DNA from: Artemia franciscana
Taxonomy: Eukaryota; Arthropoda; Branchiopoda; Anostraca; Artemiidae
Assembly (NCBI RefSeq): GCF_032884065.1
Contig: NC_088873.1
Span: forward strand, 34,979,600 to 35,043,599
Reading direction: 5' to 3'
Length of the DNA: 64,000 nucleotides
In this document: positions 1-11,159 of the stretch, one piece after another
Position numbering within the stretch: the stretch's first letter is position 1
How the letters are laid out: each line of letters opens with the position of its first letter
Position numbers and translations under genes: made by a program
The notes under the pieces: generated by a model
The model's database searches: none
What the model saw: only the letters and a program-made list of their open reading frames with translations
What the model was told of the DNA's origin: nothing

Positions 1-142
1 AGCCAATCTTACGCCAGGGACCAGAGCTTGTTCAGTGTAGTTTGAGAACTTGTTGCCTCCTTCTCATGGAATTGATCTAGTGTCTTTTGCTGTCTTCCCC
101 TCCTTCGAAGACTGGAGGAGGGTCCAACACCATACATTGCGT
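1..142 (-). pseudogene. LINE C-terminal fragment, cut by window start (copy A)
   Basis: Same fragment as 26116-26252, with the window edge removing its end. The basic stretch encoded at about 95-140 and the start of the closing motif are recognisable. Minor substitutions relative to copy B. Confidence 0.5.
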
Positions 143-200
143 CTGGGGTGCCTTCATTTGTACGGATTATACGTGCCTAGTAATGTAACCGGTTTAAGCT

Positions 201-1135
201 GAGTTTGGAGATTTTAACTAGTGTAGCGTACAGGCGTTAAAGTCTACCGGCTAATGGCAAATAAAAAATAAACAGAAGTAGCACTAGAAATGAACTCTAT
301 CTGAGACAGAGTACTTGAACAGAGTTTGGAGATTTAACTATTGCAGCGTATAGGCGTCAAAGCCTACCGGCTAATGAAAATTAAAAAATAGATAAAAGTA
401 GAACTAGAAATAAACTATATCCGGGACAGAGTACTTGAACAGAGCTTGTAGATTTAATTAGTGCAGCGTACAGGCGTCAAAGCGTACCGGCTAATGAAAA
501 TTAAAAAATAAATAAAAGTAGCACTAAAAATAAACTATACCCGAGACAGAGTACTTGAACTTGGAGATTTAACTAGTCCAGCGTACAAGTCTACCGGCTA
601 AAGAAAATTAAAACATAAATAAAAGTATGAGTAGAAATAAACTATACCCGAGACAGAGTAATTGAACAGAGCTTGGATATTTAACTAGGGCAGGGTACAA
701 GCATCAAAGTCTACCGGCTAATGAAAATAAGAAAATAAATAAAAGTAATAGTAGAAATGAACTGTACCTGAGACAGAGTACTTGAACAGAATTTGGAGAT
801 TTAACTAGTGTAGCGTATAAGCGTCAAAGTCCACCGGCTATTGAAAATTGAAAAATAAGTAAAAGTAGCACTAGAAATAAACTATACCCGAGACAGAGTA
901 CTTGAACAGAGCTTGGAGATTTAACTAGTGCAGCGTACAGGCATCAAAGTCTACCAGCCAATGCAAATTAAAAATAAATAAAAGTACCACTAGAAATAAA
1001 CTGTACCTGAGACAAAGTACTTGAACAGAGTTCGGAGATTTAAGTAATGCAGCGTACAGGCGTCAAAGTCTACAGGCTAATGAAAATTAAAAATTAAATA
1101 AAAGTAGCACTACAAATAAACTGTACCTGAGACTA
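201..1135. repeat. 119-bp tandem repeat array, copy A
   Basis: Eight diverged units of about 119 bp. Each contains ggagatttaactagtgcagc, then caggcgtcaaagtctaccgg and gagacagagtacttgaacag. Units begin near 201, 320, 442, 556, 670, 788, 908 and 1027. No spacers and no coding frame. The variant unit with actattgcag (unit 2) has no match in copy B. Confidence 0.9.
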
Positions 1136-1884
1136 AAGATAAAATGAATACAACGCAAAGGTTTGAAAAGATTTTTTTTTCTTTTGAAAACAAAGAATTA
1201 TGAGTTTAGTCTTTTTATTTTTAATGGGAATGTGAAAGAGATTTTAAAATTGTAACATAAGTACAGTATTTGATTCATTATTTGATACTGAAATAAGAAT
1301 TTACAGATATTAAGAACAAACTAATAACTAAGTGAGTAAAAATACAATAACTGATTGAGTAAAGTAAAGTGTTCCCAGAGTATTTAATTCACAATACAGG
1401 GACTCAATGTCTCGTTGTATAAGCTTAAAAATTATTATTTAAACTCCATTTCAACCTGAAGTTCTCGATTCAATATATTTTCATTTAGTTTCACTTATTT
1501 TATTTCATTTCATTTCTTTTTCGTTTCAGCCTAAAAAGGAACAATTTAGTTGTACTCACATCTAAGCCAAGCTATAATGTCAACGAAATACCAATACCAA
1601 CTGCCATTTCTAAAACCCTTTTCGTTTCTGGTTTATATCGTTGTATGTTAGACATTCGTTTTGACACAAATCAACTCAGCCAAATATTATAAAAAAAGTC
1701 AATGAAAGATTAAAAACCCGTAAATAAGTCATACATCCAATAAGAGTAAACTCTTACACATCTCCTCATTCTGATCTCGTTGGTGAACGGTTGTTGCTTT
1801 TCCCCCATCAGTGCTATTTTCATCAAGCTTGTGCAAAGTGGACACATATTTACACAGGTGACTAAAATTCATTAAAAACGGTGG

Positions 1885-2508
1885 ATAAAATTCTAGTTGA
1901 GTGACTTCTTGCTATCTCAGAAAGTTAGTCTAGGAAAATAAAACTTTCAGGGATAGGTCTACAGTCTTAAGTATATCCCGGGAAGGTATTTAAAGTACCC
2001 TGCGCCACTCCTCCCTCTAGAGAGCCCTGAAATACCCCTACATGACAAGTCTATACCTATTGAAATTTTGACAAAACAACATTCTACCTTAATTTTCAGT
2101 TACCAGTTGCCTTTTCTCTGCCTTTATTTCTGAAAATGCAATTCCTGTTATTTAAGTAAAATTCTGAGCCTTATTAATGTTTTTTTTTTTTTCAAAATTT
2201 AGGAAATGTATTTGCATATCTTTAAAAGCTTATAAATTGGGATTGAGCAAAGTTGTGAAGCTGAAAACAATTTTGTTGTACTTCAATTAAGCAGAAGATC
2301 TATTTTGCAAGGTTTCACTTTTATAACACACATATTTTTGGAGGTCATCAAAGGTCAGGGCCCTCTAGAGGGAGAAGGAGTGGAGGTAGGTACTTCAAAA
2401 TACCTTCCCGGGACATACTTTAGCCTCTAGAACCATCCCTGAAAGTTTCATTTTCCTAACCTAACCCCTTACTGAGATAGCAAGAAGTCAATCAACTAGA
2501 ATTTTACC
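1885..2508. mobile_element. Foldback MITE with about 150-bp terminal inverted repeats, copy A
   Basis: Left arm about 1886-2033 (taaaattctagttgagtgac, then tttcagggatagg, cccgggaaggtatt, ccctctagag). It recurs as reverse complement at about 2358-2507, separated by roughly 320 bp of AT-rich spacer. The direct repeat aaaacggtgRataaaa flanks both ends (1875-1890 and 2509-2524, one mismatch), consistent with a target-site duplication of about 9-10 bp plus overlap. Long inverted repeats with a 9-10 bp duplication are typical of Mutator-like MITEs. No transposase is encoded. Confidence 0.7.
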
Positions 2509-4029
2509 AAAACGGTGAATAAAACTCATTAGAATGAAACTCGTTACAAACTCATTAGAAACATTTTTTTGTTTTCTTCGTTCGCTTCCAAAATAATGTT
2601 ATTGGGTTTCTTTTTATGTGTGACGACAATATGTTTAATTGGGCTGGTGCAGTTGTGTTGTATTATGTTCTTGAATAGTAGTTGTTGTAATATAGTTCGT
2701 GTTGTTTATTTTCTTAATTCCTTTTATACTGGGAGATGTGAATGTGACTAGTGGATACAAACTCTGTAGAGCCATCTTTCTTGTTGGTCAAATATTTTTT
2801 AAGAATGTGTCAACATGTCTTGTAATTTTGGCTATGATGATACTTTCTTTAATTGGATAGTTTGAGTGTCTGGTTTTTCTAATTCCTTCTAAGTTGATAG
2901 AAAGAAGTAAATGTGACTAGTAGGTGAAGGATAATAGTACCCGAGGTTTTTTACTTTTTATCATTTATTTATTGTTCTTAAACCGGGGGAAGTGAATAAG
3001 ACCATTGTAAAAGACCGTTGGCCTACGGTGACACAGTGACCCACTCTGGCAAGGTAAGGGCCCAAGAATAGGCAAATTGTGGAATGAACTCAGATAGTTT
3101 TTATAGTAGAAAAATAGTACGGTATGATTTTCCTGACTGTTCGATCGGCTGACAACTTTCAATGATCGTTCCCTGATACAATGAGAGCTCCAACCTTTGT
3201 AACACGAGGGGAGAGGTCGCCACCCATGGTGGACATCACTCCGTTTTCATGCAAAAAGGCTATTTTTGGGTGATCCGTCAAGATTCATCCGTCACATGAC
3301 AACCTCTCGCTCAGTATGACAGGTTGCTGGAAAAAGGAAAATTTCAACTTTTCTATTGAAACGCGTTTCGCAAAAAGGATAGGTTAAAATTTTGAAAGAT
3401 AGGTTCTAATCAGAAATAAATTTCAGCTGCACGATGTAAGCCTATCTGATATGATAAAAAGATATCCTGATCACTGTACATACCATTTGGTTGTAAAAGT
3501 GGCAAAGAAATATCTCAGTATGCAACTGATTTTGCTCATATTTTATTTTATGTGGAATCAATTTGATTTAAGGCGCCCGAGAAGGGCAGAAAAAGAGCCA
3601 ACGTTTTTTTTTTTTTTTTTTTAAGGTTGACGTTCCCGGGTTATGGGATCTTAATTTACAATAAAGCTTAAGTTTCAGTATACGAAATCCCCAAACACGG
3701 GATTTTTTTTTTGATTGGCTTCAAACCCATATTCAGAGTCATTAGGGGACGGGAAGGGACAGTAATGTAGAAAATGAAAACTGAAAAAGATGTCGATTCA
3801 TCGGAAAACGGGGCCTGAGAGAGCGGGGTGGTGGATTTTTTTCAAATCAGCTCTAAAGCCATATCATTCTTGGGCTAAGGTAGTTCTAGGGCAAACCAGA
3901 AAAAAAAACTGTATAGAAATTTCCCATATAAAACTTAAAAACAATCGAAAATAAATTATCTTGTACAAGGAGGAATCTGTCACCTCCCTTAAATCCTTTT
4001 CCATCCTAAGCTGTCTATGTGCTAAAGTT

Positions 4030-4260
4030 ATGTTAGATCCAAAACATAGTTATTTGGCCTTTCAACCATGATGAACAAAATGGCTATCTCAAAATTTTAA
4101 TCGGACGATTTTGGGAAGAAAAAGAGGCGGGGGAGTTGCCCTCCAATCCTTTTAGTCACTTGGAAAGGGTACTAGAACTATTATTTTCCGTTTGAATTAG
4201 CCCTCTCACGACATTATAGGACCAATTGTTCGATACGATCACCCCTGAAAAAAAAACGCA
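4030..4260 (+). repeat. Dispersed ~270-bp repeat unit (copy A)
   Basis: Contains aaaatggctatctcaaaatt, gccctccaatcc and a purine-rich gaggcgggggag stretch. These are the shared landmarks of a repeat family also seen at 12740-13450, 19560-20170, 24650-25320, 32690-32960, 56560-58180 and 59780-60000. No coding potential. Confidence 0.65.
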
Positions 4261-4344
4261 ATCGTGATCTTTCTTCTGAAAAAAAGCGAAATTCAATGAC
4301 CCTTTAGTTCTACACGATGCTTAGAATTTCTTTTCTATTTCTAG

Positions 4345-4436
4345 GAATTTTTAGACTTTTACCAGCTGACTATATATTCATGTTGACATTCAATTGGCTT
4401 GCCTGTGTTCTCTTTGGTTTGTTCATGTCGATGCCA
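4345..4436 (+). pseudogene. Duplicate Derlin-1 exon 3 in copy A
   Basis: Same 92-nt length and acceptor (tttctag) as the in-gene exon at 33049. The frame is open, but seven of the first 17 bases differ. This changes S92-T93-R94 to R-L-L and removes the conserved Arg of RPADY. The donor is gttagt rather than gtgagt. It lies upstream of exon 1 with no exon 5 or 6 after it before the N gap, so as assembled it cannot contribute to the Derlin-1 message. It could be an allele if copy A is the other haplotype. Confidence 0.85.
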
Positions 4437-4791
4437 GTTAGTTTTTTTTTCTTTGCTTTTTTTACTCTTTTTCTCCTGTGTATTAAAAATATTAAAAAGT
4501 CAACTTAATCTGACCGCTTAGTTTCTAATTTATTTAGTACTCTGGAGGAGGATATTTCAGCCGTAGTAGTTGAAAAGGGGGCGCATTACAGTTGCACCCC
4601 ATGAACTGACCTTGGCACCCCATTCCTTGAAACTAAACAAGTTTTATCGGGTTGACTTGGCTTTTTCTTATTCGGTGCTTTTCCAAAATTCATTTGTTTT
4701 TCTTTCCTCATTAAAAAAAATGTTTGGAAAACTTGCCTTTGAAAAAACAATTGTCGTATCTTCGATGCCTAAAATAATACTTTCTGTCAGA

Positions 4792-5450
<659 letters not shown>

Positions 5451-5755
5451 ATTCATATATGTGTATATATTACATTATTAAACAAGCAATAATTTTCTTG
5501 TGTGTATATATGTAGTTTTGTTTTTCTCGAGAACGGCACTATATTTTTCCCTGAACATTGGCATACTATCCGATGTGAAAATTGATCTAGATAGGTCAAG
5601 ATTTTAGGAAAGTTTGTTTCCCCCTTCCAAGGCCCTTAATTTATTTTTCATACATCGTTGACTGAAAACTTGTTTCCTGCTCGTAGCTTCATTAATATAT
5701 TTTTATATAATTCGTCTGCTGGGTGAGGTGGATTATATCTACTACTTCTACTAAC

Positions 5756-6990
5756 AACTCACCGCAGCACCAAGCCACCTGAGGCCAACACAGCTACAAA
5801 CGCTCCTCCTCTATTCCAATCTATTCAAAGCCTTCGTCTTTACACCCTCTCAGAAATTTCCTATTTCCCGTAAAGCTTTTTTGATGACTTCCTCACACCC
5901 ACCCGAACCGCATTCAACCTGCTTTCTGTTTAGCCCTAGACTGTTGGTCAAAAACGACAATTTTCTGCAATCTGTCCTTTCATCCGCAGAACGTGACCTA
6001 GCCATCTCAACCTTTTTCTCATTATAACCCTAGATAGAGGGATTGAATCATAATTTTCGTACAGCCTACTGTTTGAAATACTGTTAGTCAGCCTGGTACC
6101 CAGCCAGAACAATCTGTTGACAATTTCTTTTGAAAACATCTAGCAAATCTTAATCGGTTTTTCAGAGCGCCCATGCTTCAGAACCATATTTGACCACTGT
6201 CATCACTGTAGCTTCCAATATTCTAATCTTGGTTTGCAGACTTATCTTCCTACTCTTCCAAACTTTTGTCGACTGTGAAAAAACACCATGAGCCTTGGCT
6301 ATTCTACTTTAAGTATCTTCACTGCTCCCACCGTCTTTACTTATCTTAGCATTATCCACTTTACAAATTCCCTCTCTTCAAGAGCGTCGTCTCAGTTTGA
6401 TCCTTGAATTTGGCCAATATCTTCTCAGAAGTGATAAATACAGATCGATACTACCACCAGTTTTAGTGAAACATCGAAGTACTAGGTTGAAGAAATTTGA
6501 CAGATTAGCAGCACCTACTTCACGCACAAATCGTTTTTCCAACTCATTCATCCCTTTCTTTGTATCAAAGTATAACAATTGTTGATTTTAAACTATTTGT
6601 CTTCTGATTTTTTTGTCGTTTGATTTAATCCTTTTTTCTTTTTTGTAAGCACAAGCGCCATTTAGTTTTATGACTACGAGAGATTGTGCAAATAAAACCT
6701 ATTCCTATTCTATTCTAATAATATTACCAAGGTAAGTGAAGCTGTCCACCTGATCTATCTTTTTGTTACACACCGTCTGCTTTTCATCTCTGCCTATTCT
6801 TAGCCTTAGCTACTGTTAATTGTCAAACCTATTCTAGCGCCCTGAACTTGCAAAAGCTCTAAAAGTTCAATTATTTCGCTGACACTTTCATCTCGGATGC
6901 TTAAATCATCAAAATAATCTAAGTCTAGGAAAGTTTTTCCTCCCCATTTGATTTCGTGCTCTCCCATTCTGCTCCTTAAGGCAAAGTGAA
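5756..6990 (-). pseudogene. Decayed LINE reverse transcriptase, C-terminal half (copy A)
   Basis: Reading the minus strand from 6990, WGGKTFLDLDYFDDLSI carries RT motif C as YFDD where YADD is usual. After an insertion comes FWLGTRLTNSISNSRLYE and KRLRWLGHVLRM, the post-RT signature of endonuclease/RT-type LINEs (RTE- or jockey-like; clade not certain). A basic tail, ALREIGTFWEGVKRKAL in the better copy, closes it. Stops and frameshifts are numerous. The element is split at 6341-6716 by another LINE's 3' end. Confidence 0.75.
6341..6716 (+). mobile_element. 5'-truncated CR1/L2-like LINE 3' end, only in copy A
   Basis: Encodes the last 60 or so residues of the LINE found antisense at 20317-23533 (EFGQYLLRSDKYRSILPPVL, then FSNSFIPFFVSKYNNC and a stop). 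A 3' UTR follows, ending in aaaacctattcctattctat. Copy B has an uninterrupted site (gtctttactaataatactac). No clear target-site duplication, which is common for CR1-group insertions with microsatellite 3' ends. Confidence 0.88.
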
Positions 6991-7385
6991 TCAAAAGAAT
7001 CCATTTTTGGGGACGTTATATTGATACGTGTTTATTATCATTATGTTTCCTTTATTAGTGTTTAGAAGCCTGCTTAAGGAATTTGTTGTGTAGAAGTAGA
7101 AATCAGACAATCTTAACCCATTTTTCTAGATGGCGATAAAACCTGTGGTTTTTACTAAGTCTTGTCGTTTAATTGGCTTGGTATCAAATAGAAGTTGGCA
7201 CCATCCGATCAAAATTAGTGTGTATTCCTATTGGTTAAATACCGGATTGGTTGAAAAATTGACCCATGATTATTGCCTGATAACGACATATCTTTTTTTT
7301 CCTTATTTTTTTCTCTTGTCTCGTGTTCAGTAACACAGGCGTGATAATTTTTCGAAATGTTGTTTAAAATAGAAAGAAATAGGGC

Positions 7386-7555
7386 CAGTGCCGTGTCTAG
7401 GGGGCTAGGGGTTTGAGCCCCCTCCCTGAAATTTATGTCCGTCTTGGAATTATGTGACGAAAATGCACGTAAAATTTTAAACAAAGTGTTGCTCCGTTAA
7501 AGTTATTATTTTTTTTGTACGACATCCCACCCGAATAAAATTGTGTACGGCCTTG
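7386..7555. mobile_element. Small hAT-type MITE, copy A
   Basis: Begins cagtgccgtgtctaggg and ends gtacggccttg, imperfect inverted termini of the CAGxGxCGT type common in hAT elements. Flanked by aatagggc and aatgaggc (6 of 8 bases), a plausible worn 8-bp target duplication. Non-coding, 170 bp. Confidence 0.5.
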
Positions 7556-7631
7556 AATGAGGCATTAAAAGTTTCTGGTGCTTGGTAAAAAAAAGTGATT
7601 GGAGATCTTAAATTTGTCAACACTTCGTAAA

Positions 7632-7939
7632 CAGGGACGTAATTCTCTATGGGGCTCGGGGTTAATTCCCCCTATGGACCCCCAGTTTGCTCCCCCCAAG
7701 ACCTCAATTTGCCCCCCCACCCCTAGCTGAAATTTAGTTTTTTCAAAAATATTGTCCAAAACTATGATAAGCCCATATAATTCGAGCATCCAGTCTAGCG
7801 GGCTAGTTTTCTTAGGATCTTTGCCTTTGTGGTACTATATTGCTCATTTTTCACTTTGAACTGTTATTTTCTCTTGATTTGGGAAAATTGGCTCCGACTT
7901 TGCCACTCCCCCCGGTATTTTGACGAAAATACGCCACTG
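7632..7939. mobile_element. MITE-like element with CAGGGACGTAATT termini, copy A
   Basis: Starts cagggacgtaattctc and ends gaaaatacgccactg, whose reverse complement starts cagtggcgtattttc. Internal landmarks (ctgaaatttagttttttc, gtggtactatat, ttgatttgggaaaa) recur in the element at 9064-9372, so this is a small family. No clean 8-bp duplication seen. Confidence 0.5.
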
Positions 7940-9063
7940 TCAAAAAGCTAGCTTTAAGCCAGTTTAAAGTAAAGAAAACTTATAATCTCTTACTAATTGT
8001 TAAGCAAAGTGCTGTCTATTGAATGTAGATAAAGCATAAATAATATGCATCTTATGTCGGCGAAGTTTTGTATCAAGATCGTTAACAAAACTGGGAACTG
8101 TTAAAGCTGTCAAATTATTCAAATGATATTTATTTTAAGCTGATTTCTAATGTTTTCTAAGTAGGTATGATAGAATATTTTTAGGGACTTCCCTTCCCTG
8201 GACTTAAAAAAAAATTCTGCTTCGTTCAATCAAGAAAACTAAATTCGCGCTTTCAAATGTATGTCATTAAACATGAATATCTCTATCTCCAGCACAAAAC
8301 GGGAGAAGTTAAACCATTTTTCTAAGATTTTCAGGAAATTATGAGTCGGCTTTTAGTTTCACGTCACATATTCGGATCTCTTAACCAAACTCTACAAGCT
8401 ATGACAAGAGCGCTTTATTTAATTTCTAACAGTTTGGCCACACAGACTAAAATAGTTTATAATCGACAAGATAGGGTGATCCTTTAAAGTATCGAATCTT
8501 CTTAAAAATAGTTCCCTTGGTCTCTCTTTTCACCGAACAAATCTTGGTGTCGTACTGCTTATTTATAAATTTGCAGAATGTTGAAATTAAAGCTTCGTTA
8601 CTTTGCCTCAAAACATAATGCCTACGATATGTTTCCTATGTATTTCATCGTAGAAACAACTTCATTATATATCTCTCTCCAAGTATTTGCCACATAAACG
8701 CCGCTTTTAGGCAACGTTTTTATTTTACCAGGGAGATTTTTTGTCCGGATAATCTTGTAAGGAATAGAACCGGATTCCCAATATTGACTTTTGTTGATTC
8801 GATTTTTTTTTGTTTTTTGGTAGAAGGTCCGTAATTTTCTTGTAAAATTGAAATTCAAATCTCGTAATTTAAAACAATATTATCAACGGCCTAATTTTCA
8901 AAATTTCAAATTTGAGGCACTTTTTTTTCGGGATTTGGGACAAATTCTTTAGTTAATTTAGTTACAACACTCCCTTGGGGTGCTTGGTGTTCTGAATTAT
9001 ATTATGAAGAAAGTAACGCTGGTCGAAATCAGGGATTTGCTGTGTAAAACTTTGTTTGCTATA

Positions 9064-9372
9064 CATCGGCGTAATTTGCTATGAGGCAGGGGGAGCAACT
9101 GCCCCTCAGAGCTTGGTTCCCCCTTCCCCTAGACCCAAGTTTATGCCCTCCCCCCGCTGATATTTAGTTTCTTCAAAAATCTTGTCAAAACTAAGATAAG
9201 CCTGCATAGTTCAAGCATCCACAGAAACGGGTCGTTTTTTTTAGTATGTTCTTGCCTTTATGGTACTATATGGCTAATTTTTCAATTCTCTTTGTCATTT
9301 TCACTTGATTTGGGAAAAGTTGCTCTAACTTCGCCCCCCCCCCCCGAGCATATTGACAAAATTTTGTCATTG
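9064..9372. mobile_element. Second member of the same MITE-like family, copy A
   Basis: Starts catcggcgtaatttgctatg, ends attttgtcattg. Shares its internal sequence (gatatttagtttcttcaaaa, tttatggtactatatggc, ttgatttgggaaaa) with 7632-7939. It ends about 95 bp before duplicate exon 4, inside the 3' end of the intron. Confidence 0.5.
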
Positions 9373-9467
9373 TAGCTGGACATCTTTTGTGAATTTTTTA
9401 ATTCTATTATATTTCTTCCATATAATCCTATTATATTTTTACTTAACAGTATATTTTTTATATCTAG

Positions 9468-9616
9468 TTTTTAATGGATCCAATGATTTTGAGTCTTCTT
9501 TATGTTTGGTGCATGCTCAACCAAGATCAGATTGTCAGTTTTTGGCTTGGAACGCAGTTTAGAGCCATGTATTTACCATGGATTCTTTTGGCTTTTCGTA
9601 TGATTATTTCGGGAGG
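9468..9616 (+). pseudogene. Duplicate Derlin-1 exon 4 in copy A
   Basis: Same 149-nt length, acceptor (tatctag) and donor (gtaagt at 9617) as the in-gene exon at 37091. Five substitutions by eye: one silent and four conservative (V-L, F-L, V-I, L-I). The frame is intact, so nothing in the exon itself marks it as dead. The pseudogene call rests on position, since it is stranded upstream of exon 1 and followed by an assembly gap instead of exons 5 and 6. Confidence 0.85.
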
Positions 9617-9863
9617 GTAAGTTTTGATTTCGTTTCTATGAAATATATTTATCATTTACTTAGAGCCATGTACTTACCATCGGTTCCACTGGGCTTACGT
9701 ATTATTTTTTCAGGAGGGAAAGTTATGATTTAATTTCCATGAAATGTACTTACCATACACTTAGAGCCATGTATTAACCATGGTTTCTACTGATTTTTCA
9801 TATGATTCTTTCCGGATGGTAAGTTTTAATTTGCTTTCCATGAAATTCGTGAATATATCAGTT
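9561..9863 (+). repeat. 101-bp triplication over the exon 4 splice donor, copy A
   Basis: Three units beginning agagccatgta at 9561, 9662 and 9763, an exact 101-bp period. Unit 1 is the last 56 bases of exon 4 plus its donor and 45 intron bases. Unit 2 has lost the donor GT (ggagggaaag). Unit 3 keeps one (ggatggtaagttt). Confidence 0.9.
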
Positions 9864-10932
9864 TTGGTTAGTAGAATAATTACAAACAGCTTCATCAACT
9901 CTTTTGCAGGAAGTAAGCACGCTGTACTATGTTTGAACAAAGATCATGCAAGGACTTTTATTCTGTATGACTAGAGCGGGCCCATTGTCTCATTATTCTA
10001 ACCTTTGTTAGTCTAAAAGTATAAAATGTTTAATTTTGTAAAAAAAATATTTTCTAACAACTGATCTTCTTTTTTCCGGGAAATTTTTCTGAACGCCTTA
10101 TGACAACCGTAGATTAGAAATATGATCCTCTTCTTCCTACTTGAAATACCCCCCTCCTCGTTTTTTTTTATTCAGTCTCTGTTTTATTACTGAGTTATCT
10201 AAAATTTAGTTTCTGGGCCGATCGGCCATTTTACTCATTATAGCAACTATTTTCTTGTTAACAACCAAAGGGGGCTTTAATCATTACCATAGTTATACCT
10301 ACAAAAGGGCTTGAACAAAAAGTTTAATGAGAATATTGTGTGCTATCGTAATAGTATCGTATCGTATCGTAATATTTATGCTTCCGTCTCATGAAAGGAA
10401 ATTTTAAACTCAAGACTTAGGCAAAATTGGATTAAATAATACCGGATGAAATTATTATTAAATGATAATGACTTTATTTATTTAATTTTTTCACATATTG
10501 ATTCTGCAGGAGTTTCGTTTAACTATTTCCGTATTTACGTTCTGAGTGACTACATAATATACGACAACGAAAAAAATAGAAGAACAAAAAAAATTAAGAG
10601 AAAGACAAAACCTAACGAGGGAGATTTTAAAGCCAGTAAATGAAATGAAAAGACGAAACAGAAATTTATGTAACTACTTCCGCTAAGCCATCGTCAGTGT
10701 AGAAGAAAAAAAAAATAACGTTTTGAAGTAGCCTGTATTAAAAGGGGGAAATAAAGGGGGGGGGGATTAAAGAAAAATAAACCACAAATAAGATACCATT
10801 CAAAACGGGATTGGACGTGAATTCTGCTTCGATGATTAATGCAGCCTGTCTATTGAATTGATTTGTATTACGAGAATTCGATACCTTAAGCATCATTTTG
10901 TGAGCCTCAACATCGGCTGACTTTCTCAAAGG

Positions 10933-10942
10933 NNNNNNNNNN
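10933..10942. other. Assembly gap (10 Ns)
   Basis: Ten consecutive Ns. The left flank (through ctttctcaaagg) is the end of duplication copy A. The right flank opens in mid-frame inside a helicase-like fragment unrelated to the matching place in copy B. The round number suggests a scaffold gap of unknown true size. Confidence 0.97.
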
Positions 10943-11159
10943 TCATATCGATTTCGCAAAAAAGTGTACCAGAAGACCAAGCTTCGCTCATTCTCTGACG
11001 CTTGTGATTTTCCTTGTCAATTGTCTTCCTACCGCAGATTAATGTTATCTTCTTTTTAGCTTTAGCCTCAACTAAATTGTTGCGTAATTCAGCAACAGCC
11101 AGGTATGTTCCATTGCACATGCCCTGTGAAATATCTAAATTACGCATTAGCGTAATTAT
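10943..11159 (-). pseudogene. Helitron/PIF1-type helicase fragment beside the gap
   Basis: On the minus strand the frame reads LMRNLDISQGMCNGTYLAVAE, followed by a lysine-rich stretch and ITLICGRKT. The RNLDxxxGxCNGT pattern is the conserved post-motif segment of PIF1-family helicases, including those of Helitron transposons. The rest of the helicase is absent: the frame runs into the N gap on one side and no upstream motifs are found on the other. A fragment of a Helitron is the likeliest source; a host PIF1 gene is less likely because nothing else of it is here. Confidence 0.6.

Noticed and set aside
201-1135. CRISPR-like regular repeats
   Set aside because: Units are contiguous 119-bp tandem copies with no unique spacers, in eukaryotic DNA.
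4317-4508. 63-codon ORF as an independent small membrane protein
   Set aside because: It is the duplicate Derlin-1 exon 3 read through its splice sites into the intron.
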